From: Winogradskyella helgolandensis
GTDB taxonomy: Bacteria > Bacteroidota > Bacteroidia > Flavobacteriales > Flavobacteriaceae
Reading direction: 5' to 3'
NCBI RefSeq assembly: GCF_013404085.1
Contig: NZ_JABFHO010000001.1
Coordinates: 3,111,001-3,175,000, forward strand
Length of the DNA stretch: 64,000 nucleotides
A model generated the notes under the pieces. It was not told where the DNA came from, made no database searches, and worked only from the letters and a program-made list of their open reading frames with translations. Made by a program: the position numbers and the translations under genes. Shown here piece by piece: positions 26,747-34,777 of this stretch. Within the stretch, counting starts at the first letter, position 1. Every line of letters begins with the position of its first letter.

Positions 26747-27199
26747 GTGTTGCAAGAACTCAACTTTCCAAAGTTTGAATACCGTTTCAAAAGTACAGAA
26801 AATAAAGTTTCTATTTTTGATGTCATTCGTAAAAAATTCATCATTCTTCAACCCGAAGAATGGGTGAGACAACATTGTGTTCATTATTTAATGTCGATTA
26901 AGAACTACCCAAAGTCATTAATAAATGTTGAAAAAGAACTGATTATAAATGGCTTAACAAAACGATACGATATTGTTATTTTTAATTCAGATGGTAGCAT
27001 TCATTTAATTGTAGAATGTAAATCGCACAGCATTGAAATAGACCAAACCACCTTCGACCAAATTGCACGTTATAACTTGGCTTTAAATGCCTCGTATTTA
27101 ATGGTAACTAACGGTTTAAATCATTATTATTGTGAAATGGATATGGACGCTGAACGGTTTTCGTTTTTAAAAGACATCCCTAATTATACTCAGAAGTAA
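26747..27199 (+). CDS. HsdR N-terminal-like (PF13588) orphan nuclease-fold protein
   Basis: A 150-residue protein matching the 'type I restriction enzyme R N-terminal' family (HSDR_N_2). The opening (Q-E-L-N-F-P-K-F-E-Y-R-F-K), the P-E-E-W-V-R-Q-H-C-V-H-Y-L segment near residue 38 and the PD-(D/E)xK-type core R-Y-D-I-V-I-F (D at about residue 75) followed by L-I-V-E-C-K (E-x-K near residue 89) are present. No restriction or methyltransferase genes are around, so this is the stand-alone form common in Bacteroidota. The start is GTG at 26747. It is directly followed by the GT2 gene with no spacer. Confidence 0.82.
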   Translation: MLQELNFPKFEYRFKSTENKVSIFDVIRKKFIILQPEEWVRQHCVHYLMSIKNYPKSLINVEKELIINGLTKRYDIVIFNSDGSIHLIVECKSHSIEIDQTTFDQIARYNLALNASYLMVTNGLNHYYCEMDMDAERFSFLKDIPNYTQK

Positions 27200-28192
27200 A
27201 TGCTACAAACCAAGGACTTAGCAATTGTTATTTTAAACTGGAATGGAAAAGCCTTACTCAAACAGTTTTTGCCTTCTATTATTAATTATTCGGATGATGC
27301 TGTAATTTATGTCGCTGATAATGCTTCAACCGATGATTCTGTAGCTTTTCTTACGGAACATTTTCCAACAGTAAAACGTATTCAGAATACAGAAAATGGC
27401 GGCTATGCCAAAGGGTATAATGATGCTTTAAAACATATTGAAGAACCCCTACTCTGCTTATTGAATAGCGATATTGAAGTGACCGAAAATTGGCTTCAAC
27501 CTATCATATATGAATTTAATAGTAATGCTACTACGGCGATTATTCAACCAAAGATTTTAGACTATAAAAACAAATCTCTTTTTGAATATGCAGGAGCTGC
27601 TGGTGGCTTTATCGATAAATATGCTTATCCTTATTGCAGAGGCCGAATTTTTGACACCATTGAAGAAGACAAAGGGCAATACAACGATACCAAAACTATT
27701 TTTTGGGCGTCAGGAGCTTGTTTTTTTACTAGAAATGAGGTGTTTCAAAATTTAAAGGGGTTTGATGAATCTTATTTCGCTCACATGGAAGAGATTGATT
27801 TATGTTGGAGAGCTTTTAATTCTAATTATGTAACTAAATATGTTGGAGCTTCAACCGTATATCATGTAGGAGGTGCAACATTGACAAATACCAATCCTAA
27901 AAAAACCTATCTCAATTTTAGAAATAGTCTGTTTACACTAGTAAAAAATACGGATTCTCATGTATTGTTTAGAGTATTATTTAAAATGGGCTTAGATGGG
28001 ATAGCTGGTGTACGCTTCTTGTTTCAACTAAAACCGGCATTTTTACTAGCCATTTTAAAAGCCCATATGTCGTTTTATTACAATTTACCTAGACTTTTAA
28101 AGCAGCGAAAACAATTATCTCAACGTTCTAGCTATTACGAAACAGTGTCTATTGTGTGGTCTTATTTCATAAAAAAACGGACACAATTTTAA
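27200..28192 (+). CDS. family 2 glycosyltransferase (rhamnosyltransferase-like)
   Basis: A 330-residue GT2 with the family start I-V-I-L-N-W-N-G-K (about residues 9-17), V-A-D-N-A-S-T-D-D-S (about 37-46), the DxD-like L-N-S-D-I-E-V (about residue 93) and the acceptor-side H-M-E-E-I-D-L-C-W-R near residue 195. It would add a sugar to a surface glycan or lipid in the inner leaflet. A C-terminal hydrophobic region (about residues 255-295) may attach it to the membrane. It abuts the HsdR-N-like gene (stop at 27199, ATG at 27200), so both are probably co-transcribed. Confidence 0.9.
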   Translation: MLQTKDLAIVILNWNGKALLKQFLPSIINYSDDAVIYVADNASTDDSVAFLTEHFPTVKRIQNTENGGYAKGYNDALKHIEEPLLCLLNSDIEVTENWLQPIIYEFNSNATTAIIQPKILDYKNKSLFEYAGAAGGFIDKYAYPYCRGRIFDTIEEDKGQYNDTKTIFWASGACFFTRNEVFQNLKGFDESYFAHMEEIDLCWRAFNSNYVTKYVGASTVYHVGGATLTNTNPKKTYLNFRNSLFTLVKNTDSHVLFRVLFKMGLDGIAGVRFLFQLKPAFLLAILKAHMSFYYNLPRLLKQRKQLSQRSSYYETVSIVWSYFIKKRTQF

Positions 28193-28251
28193 TTGTTTAT
28201 AAAAGTGTTAAAATTTATGTTAATCCATGTCCAACGCACTTTTGTTTTCCA

Positions 28252-28259
28252 TAATTTTG
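28252..28259 (+). promoter_or_regulatory. putative -7 box (TAATTTTG) of the OmpA-like gene
   Basis: Exact TAnnTTTG match, 37 bases before the ATG of the OmpA-like lipoprotein gene. No convincing -33 element at standard spacing. Confidence 0.45.
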
Positions 28260-28296
28260 TTATGTTAAACTTAACAATTTAAACTAGAGTTCAATT

Positions 28297-29157
28297 ATGA
28301 AAAAATTAATGTTATTAGGTGTTTGCTCAATGGTATTTTTGGCATCTTGTGTGTCTAAAAAAGATTATTTAGCACTAGAAGCACAACAAAAAGAAACCCA
28401 AGATTTATTAAATACCGCAACCGTTAAACTAAATAGTTGTTTATCTGATGTCGCTGCAGCTAATGCAAGAGTGGAAACCATGAAAGACCAATTGGCTGAT
28501 TTACGTAAGTCAAATCAAGATTTAATTGATACCAAAGGGGATTTAACAATCTTAACTAAAAAAGGATCTGAAAATCTTGAAAAGTCTTTAGAAAGCTTAA
28601 AAGAACGTGATTTAAAAATTACAAGATTACAAGATGCATTGACTAAAAAGGATAGTGTAACCCTTGCTGTTGTTACCAGTCTTAAAAAAGCCGTTGGAAT
28701 TGATGATCCAGACATTGAGATTAATGTTGAAAAAGGTGTGGTATTTATTTCTATCGCAGATAAGTTATTATTCCAAAGTGGAAGCTATAACGTTACAACA
28801 AGAGCTAACGAAATCTTGGCTAAGGTTGCTAAAGTAATTAATAGCAAACCAGATTTTGAAGCTATGGTTGAGTCTCACACTGATAATGTACCTTACAACA
28901 AGCCACCATTAGTTGACAACTGGGATTTAAGTGTAAAACGTGCGACTTCTGTAGTAAGAGTTTTAGAAAGTTTAGGGGTTAATTCTCAACAGTTAATTGC
29001 TTCTGGTCGTAGTTCTTACGTGCCATTAGTAGACAATGATACTGCTGAAAATAGAGCAAAAAACAGACGTACACGTATTGTTGTATTGCCTAAAATTGAT
29101 CAATTCTACGAAATGGTTGAAAATGAAATGAAAAATTTATCTGAAGGAACTGAATAA
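28297..29157 (+). CDS. OmpA-like peptidoglycan-binding lipoprotein
   Basis: A 286-residue lipoprotein: signal peptide with lipobox F-L-A-S-C (Cys at about residue 18), a coiled coil (about residues 24-120), then an OmpA C-terminal domain (about 150-265). The domain shows F-Q-S-G-S-Y near residue 165, E-S-H-T-D-N and N-W-D-L-S-V-K-R-A, and R-R-T-R-I-V-V. Such proteins tie the outer membrane to peptidoglycan. The long coiled coil is typical for Bacteroidota members. Own promoter and strong terminator. Confidence 0.92.
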   Translation: MKKLMLLGVCSMVFLASCVSKKDYLALEAQQKETQDLLNTATVKLNSCLSDVAAANARVETMKDQLADLRKSNQDLIDTKGDLTILTKKGSENLEKSLESLKERDLKITRLQDALTKKDSVTLAVVTSLKKAVGIDDPDIEINVEKGVVFISIADKLLFQSGSYNVTTRANEILAKVAKVINSKPDFEAMVESHTDNVPYNKPPLVDNWDLSVKRATSVVRVLESLGVNSQQLIASGRSSYVPLVDNDTAENRAKNRRTRIVVLPKIDQFYEMVENEMKNLSEGTE

Positions 29158-29180
29158 TAATTCTAGAAGATTTTGATATA

Positions 29181-29215
29181 AAAAACCCAATGCAAACGCA
29201 TTGGGTTTTTGTTTT
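29181..29215. terminator. bidirectional terminator
   Basis: A 13-bp perfect stem (29181-29193 with 29198-29210, aaaaacccaatgc/gcattgggttttt), loop aaac. T-rich sequence follows on both strands, so it should stop the OmpA-like gene and the convergent VIT/plug gene. Confidence 0.9.
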
Positions 29216-32200
29216 TTATATGGTTATTGTTTCAACTTTACGTTTAGTGTCGTCATCACTTAATCGGATTACTTTAATGACTTTTTCTTCATTAGGTTTC
29301 CCATAGTTTCTATAAATAGTAACTTTTAGACTGGCTGGACCTATGATTTTTTGAACACTATCAGAATAGTAGTCTACAGAAATTTCATAATTTCCTTTTT
29401 GAGCTTTTTTAATCCAATAGCTTTCTGGTCCATAGCCATCAACTAAATCTTCAGATATTCTACCACCAAATTTTGAAGTGTCATGACCATAGTAAATCTC
29501 TTCATTATCTGGATTTTTAACATATAAATCTAAATCCGTTTCACCATGATTCCAATCGACAACAACTCTAATATCCGTTTCAATAGGTTTGTAGGTTTCT
29601 CTCAATGCCTTAGCTCTTTCACCATGGTTTGTATTCACTAAATGGCACAACTCAACATAGGTAATTTGCTCTATACCATAGTACAATTCGTCTTCATCTT
29701 TTTCTAATAGCTGGCCATTAACAATTTTTAATAATAAATCAATGGCAGCGTCTATGTCTCCATTAGCTTCATAAGCCAATGCTAAATCTCTATAGGATTG
29801 TGGATGTTCTGGGCGTAATTCTAATACGTTTTTGTAAACATAAATAGCTAAATCATACTTTTTATATTGCTCAAGTTTATAGGCTAAGGCTCTAATGAGT
29901 TCGTGATTATCTAAATCAATCTCTATGAGGTTGGTCGCTACTCTTAAAGCAATATCAATTCTATTTTTACTTTCAAAGAAATCAGCTATATCTAAAAAGA
30001 ACGAAGGAGTATTTCTATAATTTTCTCTAATTTTCAAATAGGCTTTATATGCTTCTTCAACTGAATTCTGTGCCTCTAAATACTGGATATAAGACGCATT
30101 CTTATCCCAATTTTGTAATGTTGATTGCTCTACTATTTTTTCATTAAGTACTTTTATTTCTTTTTTATGGTTTACCGCACCATTCTTTGTTGTAATTATA
30201 ACAATTCCGTTAGATCCTCTTGAACCATAGATTGCAGTTGCAGCTGCATCCTTTAGAACTGTTGTTGAAATTATTTCATCTGTATTAATAATAGATAAAT
30301 CACCTATATAAGGCACTCCATCAACAATATATAATGGTTCCCTATTTCCATTCATAGTACCAAAGCCTCTAATTTTAATGGTTGTATTTGATCCAGTAGT
30401 TCCGTTTACAGTATTAACATTGACACCTGCTACTTGACCAGATAACAGTTGCGTTGCTTTACTTTCTATACTTTCAGACCTTACTCTAGTTACTGCTCCT
30501 GTAAAAGCTTCCTTGGTTGTTGTGCCATAGCCGATAACGATAACTTCATCTAGAGTTGACGCGTCTTCATTCAACGCCATATTTAATGTGGTATTGGAAC
30601 TTAACCTCTGTTCTACACTAGTCATGCCTACAAATGAAAAGACTAATGTTTCATTCGGAGATGCGTTAATTACAAACTTTCCATCAAAATCAGTTTGCAC
30701 TCCTCTACTTGTACCTTTAACAATAACTGAAGCACCTGGTAACGGTAAACCATCATTTGATGTCGTAACAACACCACTAACAAATGCTTTAGTAGAATCT
30801 ATATGAAATGTAACAACTGGTCTTACGTTTGTATTTTGAGTATTACTATTATTTGTTGAATTTGTTTCAGTAGTATTGCTAGTATTTGGGTTAGTATGAG
30901 CAACCTTCTTATCTGTTTTATTCGCTTTTGGATTAAAGTCTTTATCATACCATGATCGAATTGATTCATAATCCGATTTCAGCTCTTCTCTTCTATCAAA
31001 TACCGCATCACGTGAATGCTGTTGTTGTAATTTTAATTGTGCTAACCTACGATTGTATTCTTCTTTTAGTTCTGAAGGAGGTTCTATTTTGTAGCGCACA
31101 TAATCTTCTATTCTATCTAATACAATCATAGATGTATAAGGAGAAATTAAATGATAAGCTTTAGCTAATTCTATAATGTCATTTTTATTTTCTTCTTTCT
31201 TTTTCGTCAAATGCTGAAGTTTAGCTTTTGCCCAAAGACGCTTAGATACTTCAGAGTTTGAAGAGGATGTCATATCTACAAATATGCGTTCTGTGATTTC
31301 CTTGCCATAACCAAATAGTAATTCAATAGACTTCGCTTCAACATACTTACCACTTAAATTAAAGTTTTCGTTAACGATACTTTTTGGTTTTGGATACACT
31401 TCAAATAGTGAATTATCATGATTTACACCAAGAAATTGAAAGGCTTCATGCTTTAACAAATCTACCGCTGAATTATTAGTGAGACTATTCAAATTGATAT
31501 AATTCCCTCCGTTTTCTGTCGCTAAATCATTTAGTAATTGATGATTTGCTGAATTGACTGAATTAATACAATATAGCCTAGAACTACTACTTAGTTCTAA
31601 TTCTCCTAGATTATGCAATCCGTCCGAAAATAATAATATGTCATCAGATTTTGGAATAAATAAGCCTTTATAAGATGTTCCACCATCATATGTAATCATT
31701 TTTAAGGTATTTATTAGCTCTTGGCTATCTCCATTTTTTATTCTAAAAGTAGAATTGCTGATTAGAGTATTACTGAACACCACTAACGATACCTTTACAT
31801 CTTCTAGGGATTTTAAATAACTAGTAATTAAGTTTAACTCTGCTTCTAACTTTTTATAGTACATGGAATAAGATGCATCCCATAAAATTGCTATTGATTT
31901 CGCCTTTGATTTTAATCTTCTTTTCGGTACAAAGGTTTTATTAATATGAAAATATGCTTCGAAAGTCTGTAACGCAAATACATCTTTTATAGGTATAGAC
32001 AGTTTTAAGTTTCTATTTAGGTCAACAGAATTTGCCACATATGTTCCGACAACATTTTTTCCTTTCTTAATGAATTTAAGATCCTTTTTAAAGCTTTCAG
32101 TTACCGATGGTAATTGCTCTAGATTATTACAAACAATGTCAATGCTAAAATCATTCAAGGGCTTACTAAATCCAAGTGGAATAGTAAATTGATAGTGATT

Positions 32201-32659
32201 GTCATTAACCAATAAATTTTGCTCGTAAGTAATAACGATTCTCTTATGGCCTTTTGCAGGAATTGGATAAACTCTAGCTTTGTAATTGTTTCCCTGAGTT
32301 TGCTCTAACAATGCAGGGTCTATACGTTGCCTAATTGTACTTTCATATGCAACTCTTCCCAGCTCTTTTTCTACGATAACTGCTGATCGTAATTTTCCAT
32401 TTAAATCCATGGCAAAATGCGATACACTTTGTCCTTCTGCCAATGGAAAAGCTAGTTCACCTTCTAAAACGCTGTCATGAGCATTATAAAATGTCATGTC
32501 GTAAGTTACTGTCGCATAATTCCCTGATATTTCTGCATTTATTCGCAGCTTATCAAGCTTTAATTCAGACTTGTCTTCTAATGTTACGGTTGGAAAATTT
32601 TGTGATTGACTTGAAATTGATAACATCAATACAAGTAAAAATGGGATTAATTTTTTCAT
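29216..32659 (-). CDS. VIT–vWA–SusC plug–TPR–DUF2135 multidomain exported protein
   Basis: A 1147-residue protein with an exceptional order. Signal peptide (1-19); VIT domain (about 20-150, with the A-F-P-L-x-E-G-Q-S-V type core); vWA domain (about 250-420, S-I-A-I-L-W-D-A-S-Y-S-M-Y-Y MIDAS-like segment); a long helical region; a CarboxypepD_reg-like module from residue 627 (V-S-G-V-V...) ending LDEVIVIGYGTTTKE; a full TonB-receptor plug to about 825 (G-Q-V-A-G-V-N-V...K-I-R-G-F-G...P-L-Y-I-V-D-G-V-P...A-A-A-T-A-I-Y-G-S-R-G-S-N-G); then TPR-like repeats (about 850-1010) and DUF2135 (about 1040-1147: D-L-D-L-Y-V...Y-Y-G-H-D-T). There is no beta-barrel. Tandem repeats upstream may control it. 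Function unknown. Confidence 0.85.
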   Translation of the reverse strand: MKKLIPFLLVLMLSISSQSQNFPTVTLEDKSELKLDKLRINAEISGNYATVTYDMTFYNAHDSVLEGELAFPLAEGQSVSHFAMDLNGKLRSAVIVEKELGRVAYESTIRQRIDPALLEQTQGNNYKARVYPIPAKGHKRIVITYEQNLLVNDNHYQFTIPLGFSKPLNDFSIDIVCNNLEQLPSVTESFKKDLKFIKKGKNVVGTYVANSVDLNRNLKLSIPIKDVFALQTFEAYFHINKTFVPKRRLKSKAKSIAILWDASYSMYYKKLEAELNLITSYLKSLEDVKVSLVVFSNTLISNSTFRIKNGDSQELINTLKMITYDGGTSYKGLFIPKSDDILLFSDGLHNLGELELSSSSRLYCINSVNSANHQLLNDLATENGGNYINLNSLTNNSAVDLLKHEAFQFLGVNHDNSLFEVYPKPKSIVNENFNLSGKYVEAKSIELLFGYGKEITERIFVDMTSSSNSEVSKRLWAKAKLQHLTKKKEENKNDIIELAKAYHLISPYTSMIVLDRIEDYVRYKIEPPSELKEEYNRRLAQLKLQQQHSRDAVFDRREELKSDYESIRSWYDKDFNPKANKTDKKVAHTNPNTSNTTETNSTNNSNTQNTNVRPVVTFHIDSTKAFVSGVVTTSNDGLPLPGASVIVKGTSRGVQTDFDGKFVINASPNETLVFSFVGMTSVEQRLSSNTTLNMALNEDASTLDEVIVIGYGTTTKEAFTGAVTRVRSESIESKATQLLSGQVAGVNVNTVNGTTGSNTTIKIRGFGTMNGNREPLYIVDGVPYIGDLSIINTDEIISTTVLKDAAATAIYGSRGSNGIVIITTKNGAVNHKKEIKVLNEKIVEQSTLQNWDKNASYIQYLEAQNSVEEAYKAYLKIRENYRNTPSFFLDIADFFESKNRIDIALRVATNLIEIDLDNHELIRALAYKLEQYKKYDLAIYVYKNVLELRPEHPQSYRDLALAYEANGDIDAAIDLLLKIVNGQLLEKDEDELYYGIEQITYVELCHLVNTNHGERAKALRETYKPIETDIRVVVDWNHGETDLDLYVKNPDNEEIYYGHDTSKFGGRISEDLVDGYGPESYWIKKAQKGNYEISVDYYSDSVQKIIGPASLKVTIYRNYGKPNEEKVIKVIRLSDDDTKRKVETITI

Positions 32660-32718
32660 TGGTATGGCATTTAAAGTTTAATCAAAACTAAATGCCAAAC
32701 CAATAAATTAAAACCCAA

Positions 32719-32756
32719 AATGAGTAAACTCCCTATTTGAATGAGTTAACTCCCTA
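32719..32756. promoter_or_regulatory. two 17-bp direct repeats spaced 21 bp, candidate tandem operator
   Basis: aatgagtaaactcccta (32719-32735) and aatgagttaactcccta (32740-32756) differ at one base and lie exactly 21 bp apart, two helical turns. Each contains a palindrome-like core; gagttaactc in the second is a perfect 10-base palindrome. The pair lies 60-97 bases upstream of the VIT/plug gene, and the second copy overlaps the end of menE. Periodic direct repeats of this kind are used by LytTR-type and similar response regulators; that identity is an inference. Confidence 0.45.
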
Positions 32757-33831
32757 AAACAGCTTTTAAGGTTTTTTTACGTTGAATTTTCCCGTTTACG
32801 GTTTCTGAAAACTTGTCTATAGTATAAATTTCTTTTGGAATTTCGAACTTATCTAAAGTTTTAAGATCTTTAATTGCTTTCAAAATAACATCTTTAGAAT
32901 CTGATGGGTTTTCAACAATAAGAATCAACTTTTCTCCAAGAGTCACATCGTCTTCACCAGCGACAATAAAACGTTGCTTAATGGCTGGTTGTAATTTGTC
33001 TTCAATCTGTTCTGGGAACAATTTTACTCCACCAGAATTAATTACATTATCAAAACGTCCAAATAACTGAAAACTTGTTTCAGATTTTAGCTCTACAATA
33101 TCATTAGTCACTAAGTCTTCTTCAACGAGTTTTGGTGCGTGTATAACTAAACAATTTCTATCATCTTGTTTAAACGTTACATGTTCTAAAGCTTTAAAGT
33201 ACAATTCCTTTTCAACAGACTTAGACTGTAACTGTCTTACGGCAACATGTGTTACGGTTTCTGTCATTCCATAAGTTTCGTAAAACTTAGGCTCACAGTT
33301 TTTAATTCTTTCTAGAAGCGGCTTGGTGACTTTAGATCCACCAACAATAATCGATTTTATATTATGGATGTAATTAATGGTATGTTTTAACTGCAATGGC
33401 ACCATAGCACAGAAATCATAAGTCTTTTCATAATCAAAAATTGGCTGAGCAGACGGCTCTACAAAATCAATTTCTAGACCCAAAACTAAAGCACGTATAA
33501 ACATCATTTTACCAGCAATAAAATGACTTGGTAAACAATGTAACGCTTTATCTCCTGGCTCTAAACCGAAAAAATTACCTGTAGCTATAGAAGAATTAAC
33601 CATAGCTTGTTTCATTAATTTAATCTCTTTAGGATTACCTGTAGAACCCGAAGTTGTTACATATAAAAAATCCTTATTATTTAACCAATCAATTAAAAAA
33701 TTACCAGTTACTTTTTCATAGGGTTCCCCTTCTTTTATGAGACTATATGCGACTTCTTTTAGCTCTTCATGACTAAAGTGAAGTCCATTAAACTTAAAAC
33801 GGTTGTGTACTTTGTTGTATTCTGGTGTCAT
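32746..33831 (-). CDS. menE: o-succinylbenzoate–CoA ligase
   Basis: A 361-residue ANL-superfamily adenylating enzyme, fifth step of menaquinone synthesis: activates o-succinylbenzoate and joins it to CoA. The phosphate loop T-T-S-G-S-T-G-N-P-K is at about residues 59-68, followed by Y-E-T-Y-G-M-T-E-T near residue 187 and the hinge region F-D-N-V-I-N-S-G-G near residue 257, ending with the catalytic lysine segment G-K-I-Q-R-K. It is shorter than E. coli MenE, as usual for Bacteroidota. It ends a menC–protease–menE unit with near-abutting spacing (3 bases). Confidence 0.92.
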   Translation of the reverse strand: MTPEYNKVHNRFKFNGLHFSHEELKEVAYSLIKEGEPYEKVTGNFLIDWLNNKDFLYVTTSGSTGNPKEIKLMKQAMVNSSIATGNFFGLEPGDKALHCLPSHFIAGKMMFIRALVLGLEIDFVEPSAQPIFDYEKTYDFCAMVPLQLKHTINYIHNIKSIIVGGSKVTKPLLERIKNCEPKFYETYGMTETVTHVAVRQLQSKSVEKELYFKALEHVTFKQDDRNCLVIHAPKLVEEDLVTNDIVELKSETSFQLFGRFDNVINSGGVKLFPEQIEDKLQPAIKQRFIVAGEDDVTLGEKLILIVENPSDSKDVILKAIKDLKTLDKFEIPKEIYTIDKFSETVNGKIQRKKTLKAVLGS

Positions 33832-33834
33832 ATT

Positions 33835-34776
33835 CTAATCGATTATTTTATAATTATCTTTTGGTGGCTCCTCAACTGTTCCGAATAATTTATCTTTCCA
33901 ATTGGTCCATCCGTATTTTTTTGAAAGTATGAACAATATTAAAGGATAAACAATTAAAACAGGTAATATAATTTCTGAAATTGATCCTAATTCTGGTTCA
34001 GACGTATCTTTAAAAAGTGCATCTGTTTGAAGCGCTGTCCAATCTGCTGTTACTAACAAAGAAGCAATTAAATTATTGCCTAAATGAAATCCTAGAGCTA
34101 ACTCTAAACCTTCGTCCATTAAAGTCATAATTCCTAATAGTAATCCTGTTCCAACATAGAAAATCATCATCTGCCAAAAACCAATTGCGCCTACCTCAGG
34201 GTTGGCACTATGCGCGATACCAAATAATATCGAGGTAAAAATTAACGGAAACCATTTATTCTTAACTAAAACACCAATATGTTGCATTAAATACCCTCTA
34301 AATAGATACTCTTCTAGTCCAATTTGAAACGGAAATAAAAGAACACTTATTATAAATAAAATGGCAAATTTACTAGGGTTAAACTGAAATACTATTTCAG
34401 ATGAATCTATGGTATACATTGTAAAAAAGGAAACAATGGTATAGATTGTAATCATTAAAAACGAAAATAAGATACGTTTATAATCGACCTTAGGTCTCGA
34501 TGTTGTTAATGATAAGAGACTTCTTTGATGAATAAATTTAACCAAAACAAATAAAAGTCCTAACAAAAACACAAAGGGTAATAAGTTAACGACTAACAAT
34601 ACACTTGAAGGTAAATTCCAACGCTTCATGGCATCCATCGCAGCATCTAAGTCACTTGGATCTGATACTAAATAAAACACAAAATTACTAATAAAGATAC
34701 CTGCTACTAAAATTGTAGTCAGGATAAACATCCAAAGTTCACGTTGTCCTTTGTAGGCTTGTTGTATATAATTCAT
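33835..34776 (-). CDS. CPBP (CAAX/Abi) family intramembrane metalloprotease
   Basis: A 313-residue protein with about eight transmembrane segments and the CPBP motif set: E-E-Y-L-F-R-G-Y (about residue 155), F-G-I-A-H (about residue 185) and a later H-L-G-N-N (about residue 230). These form the intramembrane glutamate/histidine active site of the Rce1-like family. The gene sits between menC and menE with 1 and 3 bases of spacing, so it is almost certainly in the same transcript. No role in menaquinone synthesis is known for the family. Confidence 0.88.
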   Translation of the reverse strand: MNYIQQAYKGQRELWMFILTTILVAGIFISNFVFYLVSDPSDLDAAMDAMKRWNLPSSVLLVVNLLPFVFLLGLLFVLVKFIHQRSLLSLTTSRPKVDYKRILFSFLMITIYTIVSFFTMYTIDSSEIVFQFNPSKFAILFIISVLLFPFQIGLEEYLFRGYLMQHIGVLVKNKWFPLIFTSILFGIAHSANPEVGAIGFWQMMIFYVGTGLLLGIMTLMDEGLELALGFHLGNNLIASLLVTADWTALQTDALFKDTSEPELGSISEIILPVLIVYPLILFILSKKYGWTNWKDKLFGTVEEPPKDNYKIID

Positions 34777-34777
34777 T

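Noticed and set aside
26666..26884. 72-residue minus-strand frame between holA and the HsdR-N-like gene
   Set aside because: Mostly antisense to the HsdR-N-like gene, composition not protein-like.
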